From NCBI GenBank assembly GCA_903917565.1, contig CAIXBB010000038.1:211309-275308 (forward strand): 64,000 nucleotides of DNA, written 5' to 3'. This stretch comes from an uncultured cyanobacterium. GTDB taxonomy: Bacteria; Cyanobacteriota; Cyanobacteriia; PCC-6307; Cyanobiaceae. Shown here piece after piece: positions 1 to 8,122 of the stretch (position 1 is its first letter; the number at the start of each line of letters is the position of its first letter). The position numbers and the translations under genes were made by a program. The notes beneath the pieces were generated by a model, which saw only the letters and a list, made by a program, of their open reading frames with translations, was not told the origin of the DNA and searched no databases.

Positions 1-2
1 TG

Positions 3-161
3 GTGCTCAACGGCGATCCCCACCTCGACAACCCCCGCACCCTGGCCGCCCTCGGCGGGGTGCCGGTGCTGGCGGAGCTGCCGACGCTGGATCCCCTCGA
101 CCGCGCGGGCCTGGAGCGGCAGTGGCAGCGCAGTGGCCTGGCCCGTAGCCTGCAGCCATGA
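3..161 (+). CDS. bioD: Dethiobiotin synthase, C-terminal fragment (gene enters from left edge)
   Basis: Only the last 52 residues are inside the window, so the start lies to the left. The fragment reads VLNGDPHLDNPRTLAALGGV and ends WQRSGLARSLQP. This resembles the end of dethiobiotin synthases, including the region that closes the nucleotide site and a G-V-P-V-L-A-E-L-P strand. The enzyme makes dethiobiotin from 7,8-diaminopelargonate, CO2 and ATP in the cytoplasm. The call rests partly on context: bioA follows 143 bases later on the same strand, as in cyanobacterial bio clusters. The stop overlaps the start of the next small gene by 4 bases (ATGA), suggesting translational coupling. Confidence 0.72.
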   Translation: MLNGDPHLDNPRTLAALGGVPVLAELPTLDPLDRAGLERQWQRSGLARSLQP

Positions 162-313
162 GCCGGAAGCATCTGCTGGTGACTGGCGCCGTTGCCGCCA
201 TCTGTGCGGGCATCCTGGTGCTGTTCACCGACATCGAGACCAGCGTCACCCGCTGGGTCAACTGCGGGCCGCTGGCCACCGGGGCCGAACACCGTTCGGA
301 TGTATGCCGGTGA
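158..313 (+). CDS. Small single-span membrane protein between bioD and bioA
   Basis: This 51-residue frame starts at an ATG that overlaps the bioD stop (ATGA) and ends 10 bases inside bioA. Residues about 5-24 form one hydrophobic segment (LLVTGAVAAICAGILVLFTD) after a short basic N-terminus (MSRKH). A polar tail with two cysteines follows. This is the layout of a small one-pass membrane protein or an uncleaved signal anchor. The overlaps on both sides argue that it is translated as part of the biotin operon. I do not recognise the family. A role in biotin synthesis would be inference from position only. Confidence 0.55.
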   Translation: MSRKHLLVTGAVAAICAGILVLFTDIETSVTRWVNCGPLATGAEHRSDVCR

Positions 314-1599
314 GTCCAAAGGGCGTGGACCGGCCCGGCTGGCATCCCCACCTCTGGCACCCCTTCACCCAGGTGGCGACGGCCGACCCGCCCCTGCGGG
401 TGGTGCGCGGCGAGGGGGCCCTGCTCGAACTCGATGACGGCCGCCGGCTGATCGACGCCATCAGCAGCTGGTGGGTGACGCTGCATGGCCATGGGGAACC
501 CAGCATCGCCGCCGCCATTGCCCGCCAGGCCCGCACCCTGGAGCAGGTGGGCTTCTCCGATTTCCGCCATCCGGCCGCCGAGCAGCTGGCCGAGCGCCTG
601 GCCGCCTGCAGCGGACTGGAGCGGCTGTTCTTCTCCGACAATGGCTCCACGGCAGTGGAGGTGGCCCTGAAGATCGCCTGGCAGTGGTGGCGCAACCAAG
701 GCGAACCCCGCCAGCAGCTGATCGCCTTCGAGGGGGCTTATCACGGCGACACCTTCGGCGCCATGGCGGTGGGGGAGCGCTCCCTGTTCTCGGCGCCCTT
801 CGAGCCGTTGCTGTTCGCCGTGGCCCGGGCCCCCTGGCCCGCCACCTGGTGGGAGGACGACGGGGTGGAGGAACGGGAGGCCGCCGCCCTGGAGCGGCTG
901 GAAAACCTGCTGCAGACCCCCACCGCGGCGGTGATCCTCGAACCGCTGCTGCAGGGGGCGGGCGGCATGGCCCTGGTGCGCGAATCGTTCCTGCGCCGGG
1001 TGGAGGCGCTGGTGCGCGCCAGCGGGGCCCTGCTGATCGCCGATGAGGTGATGACGGGCTTCGGCCGCAGCGGCCACCTGTTCGCCAGTGGCCGGGCCGG
1101 ACTCCGCCCCGATCTGATGGCCCTCTCCAAGGGGCTCACGGGCGGCTTTCTGCCCATGGGGGTCACCCTGGCCCGGGACGCCATCTACGAGGGCTTCATC
1201 GGCACCGCACCGGGCCTGACCCTCTTCCACGGCCACAGCTTCACCGCCAACCCCCTGGGTTGCGCCGCCGCCCTGGCCAGCCTCGATCTGCTGCAGGAGC
1301 GCCCGGAGCGCCATCGGCAGTTCGAGGCCAGGCACCACCCCCATCTGGAGGCCCTGGCACGCCATCCCCTGGTGCGACGCCCGCGGCTACTGGGCAGCGT
1401 CGCCGCCTTCGAGGTGGCCACTGACACCCCCGGCTACCTCAATCCGGTCGGGCCGCAGCTGCAGCGGCAGGCCCTGGCCCGGGGCGTGTTCCTGCGGCCC
1501 CTGGGGCAGGTGGTCTACCTGCTGCCGCCCCTTTGCATCGACGACGACCAGCTGGCCCACTGCTACGCCGTCATCGAGGCCGCCCTCTCCAGCCTCTGA
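304..1599 (+). CDS. bioA: Adenosylmethionine-8-amino-7-oxononanoate aminotransferase
   Basis: This 431-residue class III aminotransferase converts 7-keto-8-aminopelargonate to 7,8-diaminopelargonate using S-adenosylmethionine as amino donor, the step before BioD. The N-terminus WHPHLWHPFTQ and the motif SSWWVTLHGH are typical of BioA. The cofactor region includes DNGSTAVEVALK, then YHGDTFGAM, the PLP aspartate in LIADEVMTGFGR, and the Schiff-base lysine in LSKGLTGGFLPMGVT. Length matches the family. I chose the ATG at 304 because the open frame extends upstream without family-like sequence and this start overlaps the preceding small gene by 10 bases. It converges with the DUF3143 gene, 21 bases away. 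Confidence 0.95.
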   Translation: MPVSPKGVDRPGWHPHLWHPFTQVATADPPLRVVRGEGALLELDDGRRLIDAISSWWVTLHGHGEPSIAAAIARQARTLEQVGFSDFRHPAAEQLAERLAACSGLERLFFSDNGSTAVEVALKIAWQWWRNQGEPRQQLIAFEGAYHGDTFGAMAVGERSLFSAPFEPLLFAVARAPWPATWWEDDGVEEREAAALERLENLLQTPTAAVILEPLLQGAGGMALVRESFLRRVEALVRASGALLIADEVMTGFGRSGHLFASGRAGLRPDLMALSKGLTGGFLPMGVTLARDAIYEGFIGTAPGLTLFHGHSFTANPLGCAAALASLDLLQERPERHRQFEARHHPHLEALARHPLVRRPRLLGSVAAFEVATDTPGYLNPVGPQLQRQALARGVFLRPLGQVVYLLPPLCIDDDQLAHCYAVIEAALSSL

Positions 1600-1620
1600 A
1601 GGGGTACGGCCTGCAGGAGC

Positions 1621-1887
1621 TCAGGGACCCGCCAGGATCGCCGCCTCCACATCGGCCCGCGAGAGTCCGTAGGGGAACTGCCGCGCCGTGGTGCGACCCT
1701 CCTGGTGCCAGCTCACCCGCAGTTCCTCCACCTCCATCTCAATGCGGGCGCTCCACTCGGGACGGTGCAGGTCCCAATGGGCGACGTTGGTCCGCGACTG
1801 GCTGGCGCCCAGCTGGCGCAGCCAGGCCTCCAGGGCGGGCAGGGGGTGGTTGTAGAGGGGGGTGGGCGCGGGAGGCAGGGTCACCAT
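1621..1887 (-). CDS. DUF3143 family protein
   Basis: This 88-residue soluble protein matches my recollection of the cyanobacterial DUF3143 family. It starts MVTLPPAPTPLYNHPLPALE, followed by WLRQLGASQ and a WDLHRPEWSARIEMEVEEL stretch that looks like beta strands. The function is unknown. The start overlaps the end of the upstream J-domain gene by 7 bases, so the two are probably co-transcribed and coupled. No catalytic residues can be assigned. The family identification is from sequence feel rather than a search. Confidence 0.75.
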   Translation of the reverse strand: MVTLPPAPTPLYNHPLPALEAWLRQLGASQSRTNVAHWDLHRPEWSARIEMEVEELRVSWHQEGRTTARQFPYGLSRADVEAAILAGP

Positions 1888-2420
1888 CGGATCGGCGGAG
1901 GCTGGCTGGGAGAGGGGGGTGAGGCGGCGGGCGGAAGCGGGGGCACGGCGACCGGCGGAGCCGCGGGGGACGAAGCCGTTTCAAGTTCGGCCCACCAGCT
2001 GGGCCAGGCCATCATTTCGGCGCCCCGCGCCCAGGCCACACCCAGCCCCAGCACCAGGCTGAGCACCAGGGCCAGGGCCAGCAGCAGCAGGGCGAACCAT
2101 TCGCCGCCGGAGAGGGCCCGGCGCACCGACACCGGGCGCGCAACAGCCACCGACGGGGGACGCCGGACCGGGGAAGGGAGGGCGCTCTGGAGGAGGCTGG
2201 CGTCGTAGAGCCGCCGGGCGGCCGGATCACTCAGCACGGCATAGGCGTGGCGCAACTGGCGGAAGGCCACCTCGGCCTCGCTCGCCGGCAGGGCGGTGGT
2301 GTCGGGGTGGTAGCGCTTGCTGAGGCCCCGGAACGCCTGGCGCAGCTCCTGATCGGTGGCCGTGGGCTGCAGCTGCAGAACCTGGTAGTGAGTAGGGGAG
2401 GGCTTGGCTGTGGAGGACAT
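1881..2420 (-). CDS. J-domain protein with C-terminal membrane span
   Basis: This 179-residue protein has an N-terminal J domain (about residues 10-75) with the HPD tripeptide at 38-40 (KRYHPDTT), the signature that stimulates DnaK ATPase. A basic, proline-containing linker follows, then one hydrophobic segment at about 109-130 and a proline-rich tail. It is therefore likely a membrane-anchored co-chaperone that recruits Hsp70. It lacks the G/F region and zinc centre of DnaJ itself. I chose the ATG at 2420 because the upstream in-frame extension has no J-domain character. It lies divergent from rsmG with 71 bases between and overlaps the DUF3143 gene downstream. Confidence 0.88.
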   Translation of the reverse strand: MSSTAKPSPTHYQVLQLQPTATDQELRQAFRGLSKRYHPDTTALPASEAEVAFRQLRHAYAVLSDPAARRLYDASLLQSALPSPVRRPPSVAVARPVSVRRALSGGEWFALLLLALALVLSLVLGLGVAWARGAEMMAWPSWWAELETASSPAAPPVAVPPLPPAASPPSPSQPPPIRW

Positions 2421-2491
2421 GGTCCCAGAGGCGGCGGTGGCAGCCTGCCCGGCGTGAGGGATCCTAGGGAGAAGCACCACTGCCGTAGCGG

Positions 2492-3271
2492 ATGGCCGCC
2501 AGCCCCGACCCCAGCGCCCCCCCCGATGCCGGCCTCTGGCAAGCGTTGGGCTGGACCCCCGACGACCACCAGCTCGCGGCCCTGGTGGCCCTGCAGGAGC
2601 AGCTGAGGCTCTGGAACGGCCGGGTCAACCTCACCCGCCTGGTGGAGGGGGACGATTTCTGGATCGCCCAGGTCTTCGACAGCCTCTGGCCCTGGGTGCC
2701 CCTGCTGAGCGCCCCCGGCGGCGTTCCCGACGGCCTGGAGCTGGTCGATGTGGGCACCGGAGGCGGTTTCCCCGGGCTGGCCCTGGCGATCGCCCTGCCC
2801 ACGGCACGGGTCACCCTGGTGGATTCGGTGGGCCGCAAGCTGGAGGCGGTGCGGGCCATGGCCCGCAGCCTGGGGCTGGAGGAGGGGCGGCTGCGCCTGC
2901 GCTGCGAACGGGTCGAGCGCACCGGCCGCTCCCCGGACTGCCGCGGACGCTTCGATCGGGCCATGGCCCGCGCCGTGGCCAGCGCGCCGGTGGTGGCCGA
3001 ATACCTGGTGCCCCTGCTGAAGCCGGACGGCCAGGCCCTGCTCTACCGGGGCCAGTGGGGAGCAGGCGACCAGCGCGACCTGGAGGCGGCCGTGGAGGTG
3101 CTGCGGGCAACGGTGGATCCGGCTTTGCGCCGCGACCTGCCGGCAGGCCGTGGGGTGCGCCACGGCCTGTGGCTGCGGCCGTCCGGCCGCTGCCCCGCCG
3201 CCTACCCCCGGGCCGTGGGGGTACCCCAGAAGACACCGATCGCGCCGGGGGCCATCACGCCCGGGGCCTAG
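2492..3271 (+). CDS. rsmG: 16S rRNA (guanine527-N7)-methyltransferase
   Basis: This 259-residue class I SAM methyltransferase (also GidB) methylates N7 of G527 in the 530 loop of 16S rRNA. The N-terminus has the W-N-x-R-V-N-L-T-R motif (LWNGRVNLTRL) of the family. The SAM loop is LVDVGTGGGFPGLALAI, followed by VTLVDSVGRKLEAV and the catalytic-face motif RAMARAVAS. The C-terminal about 25 residues are proline- and glycine-rich and look lineage-specific. The gene ends in a CTAG shared with the converging aldo/keto reductase gene, so the two stops overlap by 4 bases. Confidence 0.93.
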   Translation: MAASPDPSAPPDAGLWQALGWTPDDHQLAALVALQEQLRLWNGRVNLTRLVEGDDFWIAQVFDSLWPWVPLLSAPGGVPDGLELVDVGTGGGFPGLALAIALPTARVTLVDSVGRKLEAVRAMARSLGLEEGRLRLRCERVERTGRSPDCRGRFDRAMARAVASAPVVAEYLVPLLKPDGQALLYRGQWGAGDQRDLEAAVEVLRATVDPALRRDLPAGRGVRHGLWLRPSGRCPAAYPRAVGVPQKTPIAPGAITPGA

Positions 3272-4479
3272 GCCACCTGCAGGCGCTTCACCGCCTCGCC
3301 CCCCAGCCGCAGGCGCAGCCGCCGCAGCCGGTCGGGGATCTCGGCGGCCCAGGGGCTGGCCCCCAGCACCGCCCGCAGCTCGGCCTCGCTCACGGTGACG
3401 TCGAGGGCATCGGCGTTCTCCCCCGGGAACCAGTGCCCCCCCTGGCCCAGCAGGCCGTAGCGGGCCCGGCCGTAGGCCTCCAGATCCCAGGCCTCCAGCA
3501 GGTTGTGCAACCAGAGCAGCACCGGCAGATTGATGCGGCCGGGGGTGTCCTGCCAAGGAGGCAGGCCCCGGTCCCAGCTGGCCAGCCAGGTGTCCCCCAG
3601 GGCCCGGCGCCGGGCCTGCTCAAGCCGGGCCAGGATCGGCGGCAGGAGGTCCCCGGCCCGGGGCAGCAGCGCCACCGCCTCCATGTGCAGGGCCAGATCC
3701 TGCGGGCCGGCGGCGCCGACGCTGATCGTGTGGATGCCGGGCGCCGACAGGCAGAACAGGTCGTTGAAGACGATCGGATGCAGTGGCGCGCAGAGGTCGC
3801 AGAGGCGCTGCGAGGGGCTGTGCAGGTGGCCCCCCTTGTCGGTGGGGCTGATCACGAACACCCCCATGTCGTGGGCGGTGGCGGCCTCGATCGCGGGCAG
3901 ATTCTGCTGACGGATGAAGTACCAGTGCAGGTTGATGTAATCGAACTGGTCGCTCGCGATCGCCTCCAGGATCAGGGGCAGCGGCGCATGGGTGGAGAAG
4001 CCCACATGGCCGATCCGGCCGTCCGCCTGCCAGCGGCGGGCCACCTCTCGGCAACCGCCGGGGCGCAGGGTCTGATGCAGCAGCTCAGGGGTGTTGAGAC
4101 CGTGGATGGCCAGCAGGTCGACCCGGTCCCCGTTGCCCGTCAGGCCCAGCCGCTCGAAGCTGGTCTGCAGGTCGGCCTCGAAGGCGTCCGGGTCGGCGGC
4201 GGGGGGGACTTTGGTCTGCAGGACGCGCTGGGGATCCGGCAGCCGGGGGAGCAGCCAACCCAGCTGGCGCTCCGAGGTGCCGTAGTGACGGGCGGTTTCG
4301 ATGTGGTGCAGGCCCGCCGCCATGGCGGCGTGGAGGGTGTCCTCCAGGCGCGCCTGGCTCTCGGCCTCCACCGCCTCGGCCGGCAGGTCGCTCCAGCTCT
4401 GCTGAAAGCGCATGCCCCCGAGGGAGAGCACCGGCATGGCCAGTCCCGTGCGGCCGAAACGCCGGGTGGGGATGGTCAT
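3268..4479 (-). CDS. Aldo/keto reductase family oxidoreductase
   Basis: This 403-residue protein begins with the AKR strand RRFGRTGLAMPVLSLGGMR. The catalytic tetrad is visible in altered form: ETARHYG (usual D-T-A replaced by Glu-Thr-Ala, Tyr kept), Lys in LQTKVPP, and His in LLAIHGLN. Later strands (GRIGHVGFSTH, YINLHWYF) fit the barrel. The C-terminal third matches the long AKR group often linked to iron-sulfur partners, but no complete cysteine cluster is visible here. Its start overlaps the stop of the ferredoxin gene (ATGA), so the ferredoxin may be its electron partner, which is inference. The substrate is unknown. Confidence 0.88.
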   Translation of the reverse strand: MTIPTRRFGRTGLAMPVLSLGGMRFQQSWSDLPAEAVEAESQARLEDTLHAAMAAGLHHIETARHYGTSERQLGWLLPRLPDPQRVLQTKVPPAADPDAFEADLQTSFERLGLTGNGDRVDLLAIHGLNTPELLHQTLRPGGCREVARRWQADGRIGHVGFSTHAPLPLILEAIASDQFDYINLHWYFIRQQNLPAIEAATAHDMGVFVISPTDKGGHLHSPSQRLCDLCAPLHPIVFNDLFCLSAPGIHTISVGAAGPQDLALHMEAVALLPRAGDLLPPILARLEQARRRALGDTWLASWDRGLPPWQDTPGRINLPVLLWLHNLLEAWDLEAYGRARYGLLGQGGHWFPGENADALDVTVSEAELRAVLGASPWAAEIPDRLRRLRLRLGGEAVKRLQVA

Positions 4480-4898
4480 CGCAACGGCGGGGCGGAGCGG
4501 GGCAGGGTGCGGCGGCGGCGGCCATGGGAGGGGAGCCCCAGGGGCTGGATCTCCTGCTCCTCGAGCTGAACCCTCAGGGCCGGCAACTGTTCGTAGGCCA
4601 CCCAGTGGATGCAGTCCACAGGGCAGGTGTCGATCGCTTCCTGGATCCTCTCGGTGCTGTCCCCATCCTGACGAAGGGCCCGGGAGCGGCCCCAGTCGGG
4701 TTCGACCACGAAGGTGTTGCCGGCCACATGGGCGCAGTAGCGGCAGCCGATGCAGACGGCCTCATCGACCCAGACGGCCCGCTGACGCAGTGCTCCTCCG
4801 AGCACGGGCTCCAACCCCGTCGCCTCTGACTCAAGGGCTACCGCGGTGCGGAAGGCCAGGGCGGGATCGAGGCCGACGGAGGGGCCTGTCGCGCTCAT
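4476..4898 (-). CDS. Single-cluster [4Fe-4S] ferredoxin
   Basis: This 140-residue protein carries one ferredoxin cluster motif, CIGCRYC (about residues 49-55), with the fourth cysteine in the CPVDC segment near residue 92. It resembles the cyanobacterial/plastid-type 4Fe-4S ferredoxins that have a long N-terminal extension and a C-terminal tail (here basic and arginine-rich). Tryptophans flank the cluster (VWVDEAVC, CIHWVAYEQ). The protein is likely a soluble electron carrier. The gene sits 4 bases after ycf35 and overlaps the aldo/keto reductase start, inside a five-gene minus-strand run. Confidence 0.9.
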   Translation of the reverse strand: MSATGPSVGLDPALAFRTAVALESEATGLEPVLGGALRQRAVWVDEAVCIGCRYCAHVAGNTFVVEPDWGRSRALRQDGDSTERIQEAIDTCPVDCIHWVAYEQLPALRVQLEEQEIQPLGLPSHGRRRRTLPRSAPPLR

Positions 4899-4902
4899 GG
4901 CC

Positions 4903-5295
4903 TCAGCCGTCCCAGCGAGTCACCACCAGTTCGATGCTGCCGTCGAGGTGGCTGGTCTGCTCGCTCACCTGGAAGCCCTCCTCGGCAGTGCTGGCCAGGA
5001 TGGTGCGCAGGGCGTAGCGCTGCGTGAGCCTGGCCAGGAAACGCTCCACCGGGATGGGCTGCTTCCAGAGCTCCAGGTCGGTGACGAGCTCGTAGCTGCC
5101 GCTTTCGGCGTTGAGGCGGAAACCGATGTCCACCCCATCGGCCTGGGGGATGGCCAGGTCGGCGGTCACCGTCTGGCCGCGATAGCCCCGCACCTGGCAG
5201 GAGGCCTCGGCAGGAGGGAGACCCAGGTCGCGGAGGGCTTCCACCAGGGCCTGACGATCACGCAGCTCGGTTTTGACGGTGCTGAAGTGTGACAT
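4903..5295 (-). CDS. ycf35: Ycf35 / DUF1257 family protein
   Basis: This 130-residue protein begins MSHFSTVKTELRDRQALVEA and ends with a SIELVVTRWDG motif, the hallmark of the Ycf35/DUF1257 family found in cyanobacteria and in algal plastids. The family function is not established to my knowledge. I chose the ATG at 5295, because the frame stays open upstream but that part is proline-rich and not family-like. The upstream neighbour is a DUF2997 gene 29 bases away. The pair DUF2997-Ycf35 followed by a ferredoxin is a conserved cyanobacterial arrangement as I recall it. Confidence 0.9.
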   Translation of the reverse strand: MSHFSTVKTELRDRQALVEALRDLGLPPAEASCQVRGYRGQTVTADLAIPQADGVDIGFRLNAESGSYELVTDLELWKQPIPVERFLARLTQRYALRTILASTAEEGFQVSEQTSHLDGSIELVVTRWDG

Positions 5296-5324
5296 GGGAC
5301 AAAGGGAGGAGGAGGGGCGGTGGC

Positions 5325-5540
5325 TCAGGTGCCGTGGTGCTGGACGACCACCTGGGGGTCCTGGAGATCGAGGGGTTGGGGCTGGAACGCTTCCGAAGTG
5401 CTGCGTCGTTGCTGCACGCTGCCCAGCCGGGCCTCGATCCGCTCCGTGAGCCGGGAACAACCCTCGCCCTGTACCCCCTCCACGAGTTCCTCCACCCGTC
5501 CGTCAGGACGAATGCGGAATCGGATGGTGCGTTGGGCCAT
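5325..5540 (-). CDS. DUF2997 family small protein
   Basis: This 71-residue protein begins MAQRTIRFRIRPDGRVEELV, a beta hairpin typical of the DUF2997 family. An EGCSRLTERIEARLG helix with a single conserved cysteine follows. The C-terminal 25 residues are polar and probably disordered. Function is unknown. The gene lies directly upstream of ycf35 and downstream of the HEAT-repeat gene (90-base gap), and is probably expressed with both. The E-G-x-G-C segment would be worth testing as a metal or partner contact, but that is conjecture. Confidence 0.85.
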   Translation of the reverse strand: MAQRTIRFRIRPDGRVEELVEGVQGEGCSRLTERIEARLGSVQQRRSTSEAFQPQPLDLQDPQVVVQHHGT

Positions 5541-5630
5541 CCCGGATGGGCTGCACAGGTGAGATTGGGATCTTAACCGCGATTTCCGGTGACCGCGGTC
5601 GGAGGGATCGCCCCGGCGGCAGTAGTCCCT

Positions 5631-6431
5631 TCAGCTGATCAGGCCCTCATCCACCAGGGTCTGGAGCCGTTCGAGCACCTCGGGTTGCTCCAGCTGCTCC
5701 AGGGCCATCCGCGCTTCGTCCCGGACGGTGGAATCGCCGTCGTGCAGCATCGCGTGCAACAAGGCTTCCACCACGTCCTGCTGTCGCGGTTCCACCAGAT
5801 CGGTGTAGAGGCGGCCCAGGGACCAGGCGCTGTTGCTGCGCACCGCAGGCTCGCTGTCGATGCGGAGGGTCAGGAGCAGCTGGGCGGCGGCGGGGTCGGC
5901 CTTGGCCACGCCGGTGGCGCCGGCATCGGCCAGGGAGCTGGCGGCCCACAGCCGGACGGCAGAGATGTCCATCTCCAGGGCCCGGATCAGGGGGTTGAGC
6001 ACGGGGGCCTCGGGGTAGTTGCCCAGGCTCCAGGCCACGGCCTTGCGCACGTAGCCGTTGTCGTCGGCGCCCAGCAGGCCCAGCAGGGGCTCCACCGCCA
6101 GCGGGTGCGGGTTGCGCCCGAGGGCGTAGACGGCGCTCATGCGCACGATCGGGCAGCCGGCCTTCAGCAACGGCAGCAGCAGGGGAATGGCCCGGGGATC
6201 CCGGTGCTCGCAGAAGATGCGCAGCCCCTGCAGCCGCTCCTCACGCCCCCCCTTCAGCAGCTCAATGCCGAGGTCGCACTCGGCGGCCACATCGGAACTG
6301 GAGGGGGCGACGCTATCGATCTCATCGAGGGGATCGCCCAGCAGCTCCTGCGCCAGTTCCCGTGCCAGCACCTCCGGATCGAGGGCCAGCTCATGGGTGG
6401 TTTCGGGAAAGGGCAGGCCGTCTTCCGGCAT
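5631..6431 (-). CDS. HEAT-repeat protein
   Basis: This 266-residue protein consists mostly of HEAT/PBS-lyase-type repeats from about residue 60 onward. Successive helical units contain D-P-R-A-I-P-L-L, V-R-M-S-A-V-Y-A-L-G, V-R-K-A-V-A-W-S-L-G, V-R-L-W-A-A-S-S-L and V-R-S-N-S-A-W-S-L-G. Such scaffolds mediate protein contacts. In cyanobacteria some are bilin lyase subunits or chaperone-like (CpcE/F, NblB), but the sequence alone does not show bilin lyase activity. The first 55 residues are acidic and look like a separate N-terminal region. It heads the minus-strand run that continues with DUF2997, Ycf35 and ferredoxin. Confidence 0.85.
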   Translation of the reverse strand: MPEDGLPFPETTHELALDPEVLARELAQELLGDPLDEIDSVAPSSSDVAAECDLGIELLKGGREERLQGLRIFCEHRDPRAIPLLLPLLKAGCPIVRMSAVYALGRNPHPLAVEPLLGLLGADDNGYVRKAVAWSLGNYPEAPVLNPLIRALEMDISAVRLWAASSLADAGATGVAKADPAAAQLLLTLRIDSEPAVRSNSAWSLGRLYTDLVEPRQQDVVEALLHAMLHDGDSTVRDEARMALEQLEQPEVLERLQTLVDEGLIS

Positions 6432-6496
6432 GGAGCCATCCAGGTGAAGGCATCGTAAAAGCCGATTGGCCGCCCGATCGGCCCGGGGGCGCCGGA

Positions 6497-6622
6497 TCAG
6501 CCCAGGGGCGCTGGGGCGGCCATGTCGCCGGGCAGCCAGATGCGGGCGCTGACGGCAAACAGGGCCAGGCCGAACAGCAGCACGATGGCGACGGGCAGGA
6601 GCGTGGAGCGCAGGAAGGACAT
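6497..6622 (-). CDS. Small single-span membrane protein
   Basis: This 41-residue frame reads MSFLRSTLLPVAIVLLFGLA then continues through a hydrophobic stretch to LPGDMAAPAPLG. One transmembrane helix spans about residues 7-27, with a basic N-terminus suggesting N-in topology. It resembles small conserved cyanobacterial membrane peptides, but I do not recognise a named family. It is separated from the HEAT gene by 65 bases and is divergent from the MFS gene, whose ATG lies 76 bases beyond its start. The frame is open further upstream, without family-like sequence. Confidence 0.6.
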   Translation of the reverse strand: MSFLRSTLLPVAIVLLFGLALFAVSARIWLPGDMAAPAPLG

Positions 6623-6698
6623 GTGGGGCCGTGCGGCGGTGCTGGCTGCATTGTGGTCCGACCGGTCGCTTCTAGGGTTCGGCCACCTGCAAGCGGCC

Positions 6699-8000
6699 AT
6701 GGCCACCAGTGCCTCCAGCAGCGTCCGCCCCTGGCGTCGCCTCCTGGCGGTGGCCGCCGAGGGGGTGGCCAGCGGCACTCCCTACATGGTGGGGACCAGG
6801 CTGCTGCAGGGCTGGCTCGCCGCCAGCCAGATCCCCCTGTCCCTGATCGGCCTGCTCGGGCTGGCGGAGCTGCCCTACACCCTGAAGATGGTCTGGGCTC
6901 CGGCCCTCGACCGCTGGCCCCTGCCCTGGCCGGACCGCCGACGCGGCTGGCTGCTGGTGCTTCAGTTCACCCTGGTGGGGGTGATCGGTGCGATGGCCCT
7001 GCTGAAGCCCTCCAGTGATCCGGCCAGTCTGACGGCGATCGGCCTGATGGCGGTGCTCCTGGCGATGGTCAGCGCCACCCAGGACATCGCCGTGGATGCC
7101 TATCGCACCGACCTGCTGCCCGAACTGGAGCGGGGCGCCGGGGCCGCCGCCTCCAACCTGGGTTACCGCGCGGCGATGCTGGCCGTGGGGGCCGGCGGTT
7201 TCATCCTGGCCGGTCGCTACGACTGGCCCCTGGCCTTTCTGTTCTCGGCCCTGCTGATGCTGGTGGTGGTGCCCTTCACCCTCACGGCGCCGCGCCTGCA
7301 ACCCTTGGAGGTCCCGGTCAGCAGCCTGCGGCAGGCGGTGCTGGGCCCGGCGCGGGAGTTTCTGCACCGCAGCGGCGGCCCCAGGGCCGTGGCCCTGCTC
7401 ACCCTGGTGCTGCTCTACCGCTGGCCCGACGGCCTGCTCAGCCTGATGGCGGTGCCGTTCCTGATCCAGAAGGGCTTCAGCCCGGAAGTGGTGGGGTCGG
7501 TGCTGGCGGGCTGGGGCATCGGCGCCACCATCGTCGGCACGCTGCTGGGGGGCCTGCTGTTCGGCCGACTGGGCATGAATCGCTCCCTGTGGCTGTTCGC
7601 CCTGGTGGGGGCGGCGGGCAACCTGGCCTACTGGGCCCTGGCCCGCTTCGACGGCGGCATGCCGGCCCTGCTGATGGCCGTAGCTCTGGAGAACATCGGT
7701 GGCGGCATGGTGGGCGCCGCCTTCGTGGCTTTGCTGATGAGCCTCTGCAACCCCCGCTTCTCAGCCACCCAGTACGCCCTGCTCTCCGGCGTCTACGCCC
7801 TGAGCCGTTCGCTCCTGGCGGCGCCCGCCGGGCTGGTGGCCGAACGCCTGGGCTGGCCGGGCTTCTTCCTGGCCACCACCGCCGCGGCCCTGCCGGCCTT
7901 CCTGCTGATGGTGCGGCTCACCCCCTGGAACGGCCAGGGCGTCCGCGGGGCCTATCTGGCGGAGCGCGACGCAGAAAACTCCCGCAGCAGCGGGACGTAG
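6699..8000 (+). CDS. AmpG-like MFS transporter
   Basis: This 433-residue integral membrane protein has about twelve hydrophobic segments. It shows the AmpG-family N-terminus EGVASGTPYMVGTRLLQGWL, followed by the LPYTLKMVWAPALDR loop and the ATQDIAVDAYR motif in transmembrane segment 4. This family moves muropeptides or related solutes across the inner membrane in proteobacteria. In cyanobacteria the substrate is not defined. I chose the ATG at 6699, as the upstream open frame is not hydrophobic or family-like. It stands alone on the plus strand and converges with rlmN, leaving 122 bases between the stops. Confidence 0.9.
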   Translation: MATSASSSVRPWRRLLAVAAEGVASGTPYMVGTRLLQGWLAASQIPLSLIGLLGLAELPYTLKMVWAPALDRWPLPWPDRRRGWLLVLQFTLVGVIGAMALLKPSSDPASLTAIGLMAVLLAMVSATQDIAVDAYRTDLLPELERGAGAAASNLGYRAAMLAVGAGGFILAGRYDWPLAFLFSALLMLVVVPFTLTAPRLQPLEVPVSSLRQAVLGPAREFLHRSGGPRAVALLTLVLLYRWPDGLLSLMAVPFLIQKGFSPEVVGSVLAGWGIGATIVGTLLGGLLFGRLGMNRSLWLFALVGAAGNLAYWALARFDGGMPALLMAVALENIGGGMVGAAFVALLMSLCNPRFSATQYALLSGVYALSRSLLAAPAGLVAERLGWPGFFLATTAAALPAFLLMVRLTPWNGQGVRGAYLAERDAENSRSSGT

Positions 8001-8122
8001 CAGGGCGAGCCCTCCACGGCGGCGCAGGAACAGGGCGCCGCAGAGCCCCAGAGAGGCCAGCGCCACAAGCAGGCCGGCGAAGGCAAGCACGGTGCCCGTC
8101 CGCTGGGCCGTGACCACGGCGA

